Part shown: positions 37,209-45,310 of the stretch, piece by piece
How positions within the stretch are numbered: position 1 is the stretch's first letter
Layout of the letters: each line of letters starts with the position of its first letter
Assembly (NCBI GenBank): GCA_025455885.1
Contig: JALOLR010000004.1
Span: 124,001-188,000, forward strand
Length of the DNA: 64,000 nucleotides
Origin: Acidimicrobiales bacterium
GTDB taxonomy: Bacteria; Actinomycetota; Acidimicrobiia; Acidimicrobiales; Acidimicrobilacustridaceae
Direction: 5' to 3'
The notes under the pieces: generated by a model
What the model saw: the letters and a program-made list of their open reading frames with translations, nothing else
Databases searched by the model: none
What the model was told of the DNA's origin: nothing
Program-made: the position numbers and the translations under genes

Positions 37209-38432
37209 ATGACGACCGCCGAGAAGGACCCGATCGCCGATTGGGCCACCGACTTCGACCACACCCACGCCGACTACGCCGCCGCGGCACCCGAGATCTG
37301 GGACGAACTGCGCGAGCGGTGCCCGGTGGCGCACACCGAACGCTTCGGTGGGGCCTGGCTGCCCACCCGCCACGCCGACGTCGTGGCCATCGCCCACGAC
37401 ACCGAGCACTTCAGCTCGGAGGGGGTGATCGTGAGCCCGTTCAAGCCCGAGGGCATCGCCCCCCGCGGCTACGCCCCCCCGATCACCTCCGACCCCCCGT
37501 TCCACGCCGGCGCCCGGCGCCTCCTCCTCCCTGCGTTCGCCCCGAAGGTCATCGCCCGCTGGGAGGACGCCACCCGCGCCGCCTGCCGTGAGCTCCTCGA
37601 CGAGATGGACGCCCGCCCGGGCGACGTCGTCGACGCCGCCGTCGACTACGCGCAGCACATCCCCGTCCGGGTCATCGCCGAGATGCTGGGCGTCCCCCGT
37701 TCCGACGGCGACAAGTTCCGGGGCTTCATCCACCGGATCATGGAGACCCCGGGGGACGGTCTCGAGGGCCTCACCTACGAGGACACGCTCGACTACTACC
37801 TCCACCGGGTCGTCGACGACCATCGGGCGAACCCGCGAGACGACCTCGTCGGCTACCTGCTCGATGCCGAGATGGACGGCGAGCCCCTCACCGACGACCA
37901 CGTCACGGGAACCATCGCCCTCCTCCTGATCGCCGGCATCGACACCACCTGGTCGGCGATCGGGGCCAGCCTCTTCCACCTCGCCACGAACCCTGACGAC
38001 CGTCGGCGCCTGCTGGCCGAACCGGACCTCCTCCCGACAGCGGTCGAGGAGTTCCTCCGGTTCTACTCGCCGGTCACGATGGCTCGGATCGCGGCCACCG
38101 ACGTCGAGGTCGGCGGCGCCCACATCCCCGAACGTGACTGGGTGCTGCTGTCCTTCCCCTCGGCGAACCGCGATCCCGAGGCCTTCGAGGACGCCGACCG
38201 TTTCGTCATCGACCGGGAGCGCAACCGCCACGTGGCCTTCGGCGTCGGCATCCACCGCTGCGCCGGCTCCAACCTCGCCCGACTCGAGCTCACGGTGGCC
38301 CTCGAGGAGTGGTTGGCCCGCGTCCCGGACTTCGAGCTCGACGATCCCGACGAGGTCTCGTGGTCGACCGGGCAGGTGAGAGGGCCTCGCCGACTGCCGG
38401 TCAGGGTCGCCCCGACGACGGAGGCGGTGTGA
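37209..38432 (+). CDS. Cytochrome P450 (first of two)
   Basis: A 407-residue soluble bacterial P450 that hydroxylates an unknown substrate using electrons from a ferredoxin. The oxygen-binding I-helix motif is AGIDTTWS (residues ~242-249), ExxR is Glu281/Arg284, and the heme ligand is Cys351 in AFGVGIHRCAGSNLARLEL. ATG 37209 is the ninth codon of the longest frame and gives a normal N-terminus. The ferredoxin gene overlaps its stop by one base. It borders the catabolic island, but I find no copy of the island's inverted repeat in its 81-bp upstream gap. Confidence 0.95.
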   Translation: MTTAEKDPIADWATDFDHTHADYAAAAPEIWDELRERCPVAHTERFGGAWLPTRHADVVAIAHDTEHFSSEGVIVSPFKPEGIAPRGYAPPITSDPPFHAGARRLLLPAFAPKVIARWEDATRAACRELLDEMDARPGDVVDAAVDYAQHIPVRVIAEMLGVPRSDGDKFRGFIHRIMETPGDGLEGLTYEDTLDYYLHRVVDDHRANPRDDLVGYLLDAEMDGEPLTDDHVTGTIALLLIAGIDTTWSAIGASLFHLATNPDDRRRLLAEPDLLPTAVEEFLRFYSPVTMARIAATDVEVGGAHIPERDWVLLSFPSANRDPEAFEDADRFVIDRERNRHVAFGVGIHRCAGSNLARLELTVALEEWLARVPDFELDDPDEVSWSTGQVRGPRRLPVRVAPTTEAV

Positions 38433-38623
38433 TGCGGATCGTGTTCGACCGTGAGAAGTGCCAGGGGCACGGCCGGTGCTACGCACTCGCCCCGGACCTC
38501 TTCGACTCCGACGACGAGGGCTATGCGGTCGTCGTGCGGGCCGACGTCCCCGCCGAGCACGAGCGGGTCGCCCGGCTCGCCGCCGACAACTGCCCCGAGT
38601 ACGCCATCACGATCGAGGGCTGA
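38432..38623 (+). CDS. [3Fe-4S] ferredoxin partner of the P450
   Basis: A 63-residue ferredoxin. Cys10, Cys16 and Cys54 supply three ligands, and His13 occupies the place of the second Cys of a 4Fe motif (CQGHGRC), which is typical of P450-associated 3Fe-4S ferredoxins. It delivers electrons to the P450 encoded immediately upstream, whose TGA overlaps this ATG (TGATG). No reductase gene is nearby. Confidence 0.93.
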   Translation: MRIVFDREKCQGHGRCYALAPDLFDSDDEGYAVVVRADVPAEHERVARLAADNCPEYAITIEG

Positions 38624-38721
38624 GCGTCGGCCGGCCGGCGGGGGTCCCGCGCCGTGCTCTCCGCGCCGATCTCGGCGAGGGTGACACCGGCGGGGTGCTC
38701 GGGCGTGATGAGCTGACGCCC

Positions 38722-39198
38722 ATGACCTCCACCGCAACGCCCGTCGCACCCGACCGCACCCTCGCCCCCCGGGGACGCCGCAGGGGACGGGGACTGCTCG
38801 CCATGGCCGCCGTCGCCGCCGCGACGCTCCTGGCGGGATGCGGCGACACGGTGAGCAACGCCGTCGACGACGCCGTCAACCAGGTGGCCAGCGCCCCGGC
38901 CTGCGCGGCCATCGCCGCCGTCCAGGAGCAGCTCACCGGGCTGGAAGGGGCGCAGATCCCGCCCGACCAGCTCTCCCAGATCCAGACCGGGGCCAGTGTC
39001 GTGTCCACCGCCGTCGGCGCGCTCGGCGATCAGCTGCCCGCCGGGATCGGCGAGCAGCTCGACAGCGCCCAGCAGACCCTCGACACCGCGGTCGAGAACG
39101 CCGAGGGCACCGCCGAGGAGCGCCAGGCGGCGATCAGCGCGGCGGTCGCCGGGTACGCCGAGCAGCTCGACGGCGTGGCCGAGCAGCTGGGCTGCTGA
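38722..39198 (+). CDS. Lipoprotein with helical repeats, unknown function
   Basis: A 158-residue lipoprotein. A basic N-terminus (RGRRRGRGLL) leads into AMAAVAAATLLAGCG, with lipobox LAGC. The mature part is Ala/Gln/Glu-rich and helical with few aromatic residues, suggesting a small helical bundle; a Cys near the beginning (PACAAI) and the terminal Cys may form a disulphide. No ribosome site is obvious. It sits between the ferredoxin gene and the Rieske operon, with 98 bp upstream. Confidence 0.72.
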   Translation: MTSTATPVAPDRTLAPRGRRRGRGLLAMAAVAAATLLAGCGDTVSNAVDDAVNQVASAPACAAIAAVQEQLTGLEGAQIPPDQLSQIQTGASVVSTAVGALGDQLPAGIGEQLDSAQQTLDTAVENAEGTAEERQAAISAAVAGYAEQLDGVAEQLGC

Positions 39199-39281
39199 GC
39201 CCGGGGTCCGGTCGGGTTCGTCGACTACCGCCCCGGAGATCGAGGCCCGGCGGAGGCGGGACCCGCGCGCCGTCGCGTTGG

Positions 39282-39294
39282 TTTACGGTGTTCA
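39282..39294. promoter_or_regulatory. Inverted-repeat operator a, before the Rieske gene
   Basis: TTTAC-GGT-GTTCA, followed by C. The right half matches the island consensus TGAAC-N3-GTTCA perfectly and the left half at three of five positions. It contains a TACGGT -10 box (39284-39289), so occupancy would block transcription of the Rieske operon, whose start is 76 bp downstream. Confidence 0.55.
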
Positions 39295-39370
39295 CGACAT
39301 GGGGCCGCCCGAGGTGGTCGGCACCCTGGCGACACTCGGCGCCACCGGGCGCGAGGGGGCAAGGAGAGCC

Positions 39371-40585
39371 ATGGACACGACGCTCGAAGCGACGATCAGG
39401 GATCGGATCGAAGGGGAGAAGGTCAGGACGGCGCCGCCCCCCGACGCCATCGCGATCCCACCCATCCCGACCGGGCGCTACACCGACCCCGCGTTCCACG
39501 AGCTCGAGCGAGAGCGGGTCTTCGGGCGCAGCTGGCTCTTCGCCGGCCACGAGTCGGAATGGCCCGAGGCCGGTGCCTACCGGTTGACGACGCGGTCCGG
39601 GGCCCCGATCGTCGTGGTCCGTGGTGACGACGGGGTCCTCCGGGCCTTCTACAACTCCTGTCGCCACCGCGGCGCCCCGGTGACGCGCGACGAGTGCGGT
39701 ACGGCGCGGCGCTTGACCTGCCAGTACCACTCGTGGTCGTACGGCACCGACGGCACGCTGAAGGCCGTGCCCGACGCCCGGAGCTTCCCCGGGCTCGACA
39801 CCGCCTCGCTGGGGCTGGTGTCGGTGCGTTGCGAGACCTGGGACGGCTGGGTCTTCGTCAACGAGGACCTCGACGCCGTCGCGCTCCTCGAGTTCCTCGG
39901 CCCGATCGCCGACCAGATGTCCGAGATCGACGGCCGAGCCATGCGGGCCGTCGGCACCCAGCTGCACCACCTCGACTGCAACTGGAAGCTCATGGTCGAC
40001 GCCTTCCTCGAGGTGTACCACGTGCGGACCGTGCATCCCGACAACGCCGCGCTCCTCTACAACGACCAGTCGGTGACCGTCTCGATGCTGCCGAACGGCC
40101 ACAGCCGCCTGAACGTCGAGAAGCACGAGATGTTCCGCGACATGCCCATGGTGTCGGAGGAGCACGACAACCCTGCGGTCCCGCTGCTGTGGCGACAGAC
40201 CTCGACCTCGTTCGGGATCTTCCCGAACCTCGTGGTCCCGATGGACACGGGTGCGTTCACCTTCCTGTGCATGTGGCCGACCGGCGACACCACCACCGAG
40301 CTGGAGCTGCGGTGGTACGCACCGGCCTGGGCGGGTGACGACGTTCCCCAGGAGCACCTCGATCGCATGGAGCTCTTCGAGACGGTGATGGCCCAGGACA
40401 AGGCCAACATGGCGCCGATCCAGGCGTCGGTCTCCTCCCCGGGGGCCCGCCCCTTCCAGCTGGGCTGGCACGAGCGTTTGATCCACCACTTCGAACGGGC
40501 GGTCGACCTGGCCATCGGCCCTGACGACCTCCCGCCGGGCACCGCCGTCTCCGACGCCCTCGACGGGTTCGTGGAGCCACGGTGA
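39371..40585 (+). CDS. Rieske aromatic-ring-hydroxylating-type oxygenase, alpha subunit
   Basis: A 404-residue oxygenase. The Rieske [2Fe-2S] centre is complete: Cys97 and His99 in SCRHRGAP, Cys117 and His120 in TCQYHSWSYG. The mononuclear iron site lies in VDAFLEVYHVRTVHPDN with His217 and His222. Family members hydroxylate or demethylate aromatic, steroid or amine substrates; no beta-subunit gene follows, so it is of the homomeric type. ATG 39371 has AAGGAGAG upstream. The next gene starts inside its stop (GTGA). A match to the island operator precedes it. Confidence 0.93.
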   Translation: MDTTLEATIRDRIEGEKVRTAPPPDAIAIPPIPTGRYTDPAFHELERERVFGRSWLFAGHESEWPEAGAYRLTTRSGAPIVVVRGDDGVLRAFYNSCRHRGAPVTRDECGTARRLTCQYHSWSYGTDGTLKAVPDARSFPGLDTASLGLVSVRCETWDGWVFVNEDLDAVALLEFLGPIADQMSEIDGRAMRAVGTQLHHLDCNWKLMVDAFLEVYHVRTVHPDNAALLYNDQSVTVSMLPNGHSRLNVEKHEMFRDMPMVSEEHDNPAVPLLWRQTSTSFGIFPNLVVPMDTGAFTFLCMWPTGDTTTELELRWYAPAWAGDDVPQEHLDRMELFETVMAQDKANMAPIQASVSSPGARPFQLGWHERLIHHFERAVDLAIGPDDLPPGTAVSDALDGFVEPR

Positions 40586-41421
40586 GCGCCCGAGGGCGGG
40601 TGCGAGGACGGTCGGTCGCGGCGGGCGTCGCCGCGCTGGCCGTCCTGGTTGCGGGCTGCTCCAGCAGCGACGACGCCGGTTCGCCGGCCGCCGACCCCGC
40701 GACGACGGTCGCCTCAGCACTGCCCCCCGGGGCCGAGGACCTCGTGGGCCGCTACGCCCACTTCGACGCGGTCGCGTACCAGGACGACGCGATGAAGACG
40801 CTGATCATCAGCACCGGCTTCTCCGACCTGGAGCTGCGCGACGGCCAGCTGTGGAACCAGATGACCTTCTGCCATGCCGACACGGTCATGGACCAGGCCG
40901 TCGAGGTCTCGATCTCCGACGCGGCGACGGGGGCGATCAAGCCCATCGCCACACCGGTCGAGGTGACCGAGGTCGAGGGTCGGCTACGGGTCACGCGGCC
41001 GGCGACCCCGACGGCCATCGGCATCGTCCTCGCGGACCCGGCGGTCGAGGCGCTGCCGACCGACCCCGCCGATCCCCGCGTCATCGACGCCGACGGCGAC
41101 GGCAACCCCGGGGTGACGTCCTCGATCAAGGTGTCCGAGGACCTCCAGGGTGAGGTGTACCTCGCCCGTCGCGAGATCTTCGCCTACGACCTGATCCAGC
41201 AGAGCCCCGACCGGCTGGTCGGCTCCATCACCGACCGCTCCGAACAGCTGATCCTGGGGGCGAGCAACCCGCTCTTCCTGGCCAGCGCGCAGTGGGAGCA
41301 GATCGACGACCCGACGCGGAACCCGGTGATCTGGCAACGGGTCGACGCCGGCTGGGACTGCGCCCGCCTCGCCGCGGAGCGCCCCGGTCTCTTCCCGCCC
41401 AACCCGGTCATCGACTGGTGA
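40582..41421 (+). CDS. Lipoprotein translationally coupled to the Rieske oxygenase
   Basis: A 279-residue lipoprotein of unknown function. Its signal peptide (SVAAGVAALAVLVAGCSSS) has the lipobox VAGC. The mature part is beta-rich (MKTLIISTGFSDLELRDGQL, EVTEVEGRLRVTRPATPTA) with a DADGDGNPG loop that resembles a calcium-binding loop, and a Cys pair. The GTG overlaps the Rieske stop by four bases, so it is made together with that enzyme. A role in binding or presenting substrate outside the cell is only a guess. Confidence 0.82.
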   Translation: MSARGRVRGRSVAAGVAALAVLVAGCSSSDDAGSPAADPATTVASALPPGAEDLVGRYAHFDAVAYQDDAMKTLIISTGFSDLELRDGQLWNQMTFCHADTVMDQAVEVSISDAATGAIKPIATPVEVTEVEGRLRVTRPATPTAIGIVLADPAVEALPTDPADPRVIDADGDGNPGVTSSIKVSEDLQGEVYLARREIFAYDLIQQSPDRLVGSITDRSEQLILGASNPLFLASAQWEQIDDPTRNPVIWQRVDAGWDCARLAAERPGLFPPNPVIDW

Positions 41422-41439
41422 CCGGCGCCGCCGGCACCC

Positions 41440-43011
41440 TCAGATGGAACGGCCGCGGTCGGCCCACCACGGATCGCGGAGCTCGCGCTTGGTGAGCTTG
41501 CCGGCTGCGCTGCGGGGGAGCGCGACGTGGACCTCGAAGCTCCGCGGCACCTTGTAGCCCGCGAGGCGTGCTCGGCTGAACCCGGTGACCTCGTCGCGGA
41601 GCGTGTCGGACCACGCCTGCCCTGGACCCAGCGCGAGGGCGGCGTGCACCGACTCGCCCATCTCGTCGTCCGGGACGCCGAACACGGCGGCGTCGGCCAC
41701 CGCCGGGTGCTCGACGAGCACGCCCTCGATCTCGGCCGGATAGATGTTGACCCCGCCCGAGACGATCATGTCGATCTTGCGGTCGCTCAGGTAGAGGTAC
41801 CCCTCGTCGTCGAGGAACCCGATGTCGCCGAGGGTCCCCAGTCCACCGCTGCGGTGCGCCGCCGCCGTCTTCTCCGGCGCCTTGTGGTACTCGAACTCCG
41901 ATCCCATGAGGTTGCGGAACCAGATCTCGCCGGGCTCGTTCGGCCCGAGGGGTTCGCCGGACCCGTCGAGGATCAGGATCTCGATGATCTCGACCGGCCG
42001 GCCGACGCTGCCGGGGCGGGTGGCCCACTCCGAGGCGTCGATCATCGCCAGGAACCCGCCCTCGGTGCCGCCGTAGTACTCCGACACGATCGGGCCGACC
42101 CAGTCGATCATCCGCTGCTTGACCGACGGCGGGCAGGGGGCGGCGCCATGGACCACCCGCTGCAGCGACGATCCGTCGAAGGCCAGGCGGACCGGTTCGG
42201 GCAGGTCCAGCATGCGCATCATCTGGGTCGGCACGAGGTGAAGGTTGGTGATCCCGTGGCGGTCGATGAGCCCGAGGAGCTCCTCGGCGTCGAAGCGGTG
42301 CTGCAGAACGAGGGTCGCGCCGCAGCACAGCGAGGCGAGCCCGAAGACCCACTGCGCCGAGTGGTACAGCGGGCCGCAGACGCACATGACGTCGCGACCC
42401 CCGGGGGTGACGCCGATCAGCGGGGCCATCGAGTGGGCGATCAGCGTGAGCATCTCGGCGGGCCCGCCGATCGTGGAGAGGGTGGAGCGGACCCCCTTCG
42501 GCCGGCCGGTCGTGCCCGACGTGTAGAACATCGGCCCACCCCGCTGCGGATCCTCGATCTCGTCGCTGCGACTGGCGGCGAGCACGTCCTCGTAGGAGGC
42601 GAAGCCCTCCGGTGGTTCCGTGTCCCCCGTCAGCATCGTCGTCACCGGAGCCGGGGTGTCGGGGCCGGAGAGGGCCTCACCCACCACGTCCGCCCAACGG
42701 GGGTCCACCACGACGGCGCGGACCTCAGCGTCCGCCAGCACGTAGGCGACCTCGCGTACCACCCAGTGCCAGTTGACGGGGACCAGCAGCCAGCCGCCGT
42801 GGGCGCAGGCCAACGTGACCTCGATGAACTCGGCCTGGTTGCCGAGCATGGTCAGGACCGCGTCGCCCCGGACCAGACCACGGTCACGCAGGGCGTGGAC
42901 GAGTCGGGTGACCCGCTCGTCGAGCTCCGCCCAGGTGGTAGTGCCCCGGGCGTCGACGACCGCGGGTTCGTCGTGGCGCTCGGCCACGATCGGATTGAGG
43001 ATGGCGGTCAT
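41440..43011 (-). CDS. AMP-binding acyl-CoA synthetase/ligase
   Basis: A 523-residue adenylate-forming enzyme that activates a carboxylic acid, normally to its CoA thioester. Motifs: MFYTSGTTGRPKGVR (ATP loop), EYYGGTEGG, and DRKIDMIVSGGVNIYPAEIE with the hinge Asp; the catalytic C-terminal Lys is in SAAGKLTKREL. It resembles long-chain, steroid-type or aromatic acid ligases; chain length cannot be told. ATG 43011 lacks a ribosome-binding site but overlaps the TGA of a 32-codon leaderless frame. It converges on the lipoprotein gene and diverges from tetR across an operator. Confidence 0.92.
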   Translation of the reverse strand: MTAILNPIVAERHDEPAVVDARGTTTWAELDERVTRLVHALRDRGLVRGDAVLTMLGNQAEFIEVTLACAHGGWLLVPVNWHWVVREVAYVLADAEVRAVVVDPRWADVVGEALSGPDTPAPVTTMLTGDTEPPEGFASYEDVLAASRSDEIEDPQRGGPMFYTSGTTGRPKGVRSTLSTIGGPAEMLTLIAHSMAPLIGVTPGGRDVMCVCGPLYHSAQWVFGLASLCCGATLVLQHRFDAEELLGLIDRHGITNLHLVPTQMMRMLDLPEPVRLAFDGSSLQRVVHGAAPCPPSVKQRMIDWVGPIVSEYYGGTEGGFLAMIDASEWATRPGSVGRPVEIIEILILDGSGEPLGPNEPGEIWFRNLMGSEFEYHKAPEKTAAAHRSGGLGTLGDIGFLDDEGYLYLSDRKIDMIVSGGVNIYPAEIEGVLVEHPAVADAAVFGVPDDEMGESVHAALALGPGQAWSDTLRDEVTGFSRARLAGYKVPRSFEVHVALPRSAAGKLTKRELRDPWWADRGRSI

Positions 43012-43106
43012 CGTGCAGGACCCGTCGTGCGGGGGCCGTGCGGTCGCCGCCGCTGCCCGCGGTCCGCTCCCAGGGACGGCCGGACGCGGGGCGAGGCCGT
43101 GGTCAT
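43008..43106 (-). CDS. Leaderless 32-codon upstream frame coupled to the ligase
   Basis: A short basic frame beginning MTTASPRVRPSLG. Its ATG at 43106 is exactly six bases after a TACCGT -10 box, and its TGA overlaps the ligase ATG (ATGA). The ligase has no Shine-Dalgarno sequence, so ribosomes reading this frame would re-initiate on the ligase. Arg-rich composition in GC-rich DNA is common by chance, so the peptide may have no function beyond delivering ribosomes. Confidence 0.5.
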   Translation of the reverse strand: MTTASPRVRPSLGADRGQRRRPHGPRTTGPAR

Positions 43107-43112
43107 GGCGGA

Positions 43113-43118
43113 ACGGTA
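43113..43118 (-). promoter_or_regulatory. -10 box of the leader-frame/ligase transcript
   Basis: TACCGT on the minus strand, six bases before the 43106 ATG. At a 17-bp spacing the -35 position falls on 43136-43141, inside operator b. Confidence 0.6.
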
Positions 43119-43134
43119 GCAAGCCCCACGCCTC

Positions 43135-43151
43135 GGTGAACTCTGTTCACC
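43135..43151. promoter_or_regulatory. Inverted-repeat operator b, between ligase and tetR
   Basis: GGTGAACTCTGTTCACC is a perfect palindrome with 7-bp arms around a 3-base centre, the best copy of the island consensus. It covers the -35 position of the ligase promoter and lies 38 bp upstream of the tetR -10 box. A regulator site next to its own gene supports autoregulation. Confidence 0.75.
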
Positions 43152-43188
43152 CCGTGCCGCGCCGGCCGACCCCGAGCGACCCGACCGG

Positions 43189-43194
43189 TACAGT
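43189..43194 (+). promoter_or_regulatory. -10 box of tetR, leaderless spacing
   Basis: TACAGT, six bases, GTG 43201. Confidence 0.6.
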
Positions 43195-43200
43195 TCCGGC

Positions 43201-43797
43201 GTGACCGCACCCGTCGACCGACCACCGCTCCAGCGCGCCGCCATCATCGACGCCGCTCGGGACATGATCGTGACCGGCGGCCTCGAGGCGCTCTCCCTGC
43301 GGCGCCTGGCCCGTCAGCTCGGCGTGACCGCCCCTGCGCTCTACGGCTACGTGCGCTCCAAGCAGGACCTGCTGGGCGCCCTCGCCGAGATCGAGATCGA
43401 CCGGCTGGCGGCGCGCTTCGACGAGGTCGACGACCCCGATCCGATCGAACGCATCAGGGCCCACAGTCGGGCCTACGTCACCTACGCGCGGGACAACCCC
43501 GAGCTGTTCCGGGTGATGCTGTTGGCGCCGCCGGCGCTCCCCGCCTCGGGCCTCCCCGCCACGGCGGAGGCCCCGGCGACGACCATGGCGTTCGCCACCG
43601 CGACCGGTGCCATCGAGGACGCCATCGCCGCGGGCGCCATCGCCGCCGAGGACCCCCAGGTGGTGGCCCTCACGCTCTGGTGCGGCGCGCACGGGGTCGC
43701 CACCGTCCTGCAGCTCGGCCTGGCGCTGCCGCCGGAGGTCGAGGACGCCATGATCGACGAGGTCACCGACCGCCTGATCGCCGGCTATCGGGCCTGA
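43201..43797 (+). CDS. TetR-family transcriptional regulator with WHG-type C-terminal domain
   Basis: A 198-residue repressor-type protein. The N-terminal HTH spans ~10-55 (AAIIDAARDMIVTGGLEALS, then LARQLGVTAPALYGYVRSKQ). The ligand domain ends with LWCGAHGVATVLQLG, the Trp-His-Gly pattern of the TetR_C_33 (WHG) group. The GTG start is set by the TACAGT box. It stands beside the perfect operator copy and is the only regulator in the 37-59 kb island, so it is the leading candidate to bind the six inverted repeats. The ligand, probably a pathway intermediate or CoA ester, is unknown. Confidence 0.92.
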   Translation: MTAPVDRPPLQRAAIIDAARDMIVTGGLEALSLRRLARQLGVTAPALYGYVRSKQDLLGALAEIEIDRLAARFDEVDDPDPIERIRAHSRAYVTYARDNPELFRVMLLAPPALPASGLPATAEAPATTMAFATATGAIEDAIAAGAIAAEDPQVVALTLWCGAHGVATVLQLGLALPPEVEDAMIDEVTDRLIAGYRA

Positions 43798-43900
43798 GCG
43801 GGGGCGGGCCCGCGTCGCGCCGGAACCCGGGGGCGCGCCGCTCGGGCCCGGGGTGGGACCGTCGGGCCGAGGTGGTGGTGCGCCCCGGGTCCGACTGGGC

Positions 43901-43913
43901 TAAACAGTGTTCG
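43901..43913. promoter_or_regulatory. Inverted-repeat operator c, before the ABC importer
   Basis: TAAAC-AGT-GTTCG matches the consensus at eight of ten arm positions. It contains TAAACA (43901-43906), a plausible -10 box, and lies 72 bp before the substrate-binding protein start. Confidence 0.5.
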
Positions 43914-43985
43914 GCCGTCGTGGTCCGAGGCCTCCGGCCGGCGACCGAGCGGCGACACCATCCGCACGAGGGGGAGAGGCACACG

Positions 43986-45284
43986 ATGAGGCGCACCGCA
44001 CGGATCCGGACGTCCCTGGTCGCCGTCGCCGTGCTGCTCGTGGTCGCCGCAGGGTGCAGCGAGAGCGATCCCCAGGCCGCACCGACCGACACCGAGCCCG
44101 TCGCCTGCTCCAGCGACGCGCTCCTCGACTGCGCTCGCCGGTCCGTGCTCGCCCCCTACGTGCCCGGTGAGCCCACGAAGGCCACCGGCGAGCCGATCCG
44201 CCTCGGGATGATCAACCAGGAGAACACGCCGGCCGGTTCCTATCCCGAGCTGAGCCTCGCCGTGCAGGCGGGCATCGAGTTCATCAACGAGCAGATGGGC
44301 GGGGTCGACGGCCGGCCGCTCGTGCTCGACGTCTGCAACACGGAGTTCTCGGCCGAGGGGTCCACCTCGTGTGCCCAGACCTTCGTCGAGGAGGAGGTTC
44401 CTGCCGTGCTCGGCGGCATCGACGTGTTCGGCAACGGCATCGAGACGCTCGCCCAGAACGGCATCCCGTTCGTCGGGGGCATCCCCATCAGCGCCCAGTC
44501 CTTCACCTCCCCCAACTCGTTCCAGTGGAGCGGGGGGAGCCAGTCCGCAGGGGTCGCCTTCGGCTGGTACGCAGCCGAGGAGCTGGGTGCGAAGAAGGTG
44601 TCGATCGTCTACCAGGACTTCGGGTCCATCACCGACAGCGCCGAGGCGGCCCGAAAGGTCCTCGGCGACGCCGGGGCCGAGGTTCAGATGGTGCCGTACC
44701 CGGTCCTGGCCACCGACCTCAACCCCGCGCTCACCGCAGCCGCGTCGAGCTCGCCCGACGCGATGATCGTCTTCGCGGCCGACAGCGGGTGCAAGGCCGG
44801 GTTCGACGGTGTGGCCTCGCTGGGGATCACCGCCGCCACCTTCTACGTCGGGGCCTGCGCGGCGCCGGCGATCGTCGACCAGGTCAGCGTCGACAACACC
44901 GACGGCGTGTACTTCAACGTGGACGGCCCCCTGTCCGGCGACTCGGCGATGCCCGACGGCGAGCTCTACGAGGGCGTCGTCACCGCCTACGGCGACGGCC
45001 TCGATCCCGTCGGCGCCGGGACCGTGTCGTTCCGGTCGCTCATGAACCTCTACGCCATCCTGAGCCAGCTCGGGGGTGACATCACCCCCGGTGCCATCAC
45101 CGCCGCACTCCAGGCGACCGACGGCGCCCCGAACTTCGGCGGCCACCCCTACACCTGCGACGGTGAGCAGTTCGACGGCCTGCCGGCGCTCTGCTCCCCC
45201 CAGCAGATCCTCGCCCGGATGCAGGATCGGCAGCTGAGCCAGGTGACCGACTGGATCGACGTCGGTCGGATCTACCGCGGCTGA
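43986..45284 (+). CDS. Substrate-binding lipoprotein of a Liv-type ABC importer
   Basis: A 432-residue periplasmic-binding-type protein, class I (leucine-binding fold). The signal peptide ends in VLLVVAAGCSES with lipobox AAGC. The mature domain begins PIRLGMINQENTPAGSYPEL and contains GIEFINEQMGGVDGRPLVL, typical of the family. Members bind amino acids but also aromatic acids, amides and other small molecules. ATG 43986 has GGGGGAGAGG upstream. It is first in a four-gene importer operon preceded by operator c, so the bound ligand is probably the compound catabolised by the island. Confidence 0.92.
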   Translation: MRRTARIRTSLVAVAVLLVVAAGCSESDPQAAPTDTEPVACSSDALLDCARRSVLAPYVPGEPTKATGEPIRLGMINQENTPAGSYPELSLAVQAGIEFINEQMGGVDGRPLVLDVCNTEFSAEGSTSCAQTFVEEEVPAVLGGIDVFGNGIETLAQNGIPFVGGIPISAQSFTSPNSFQWSGGSQSAGVAFGWYAAEELGAKKVSIVYQDFGSITDSAEAARKVLGDAGAEVQMVPYPVLATDLNPALTAAASSSPDAMIVFAADSGCKAGFDGVASLGITAATFYVGACAAPAIVDQVSVDNTDGVYFNVDGPLSGDSAMPDGELYEGVVTAYGDGLDPVGAGTVSFRSLMNLYAILSQLGGDITPGAITAALQATDGAPNFGGHPYTCDGEQFDGLPALCSPQQILARMQDRQLSQVTDWIDVGRIYRG

Positions 45285-45310
45285 CCTCCCCAGAGCTCCG
45301 GAGCGTTCCC

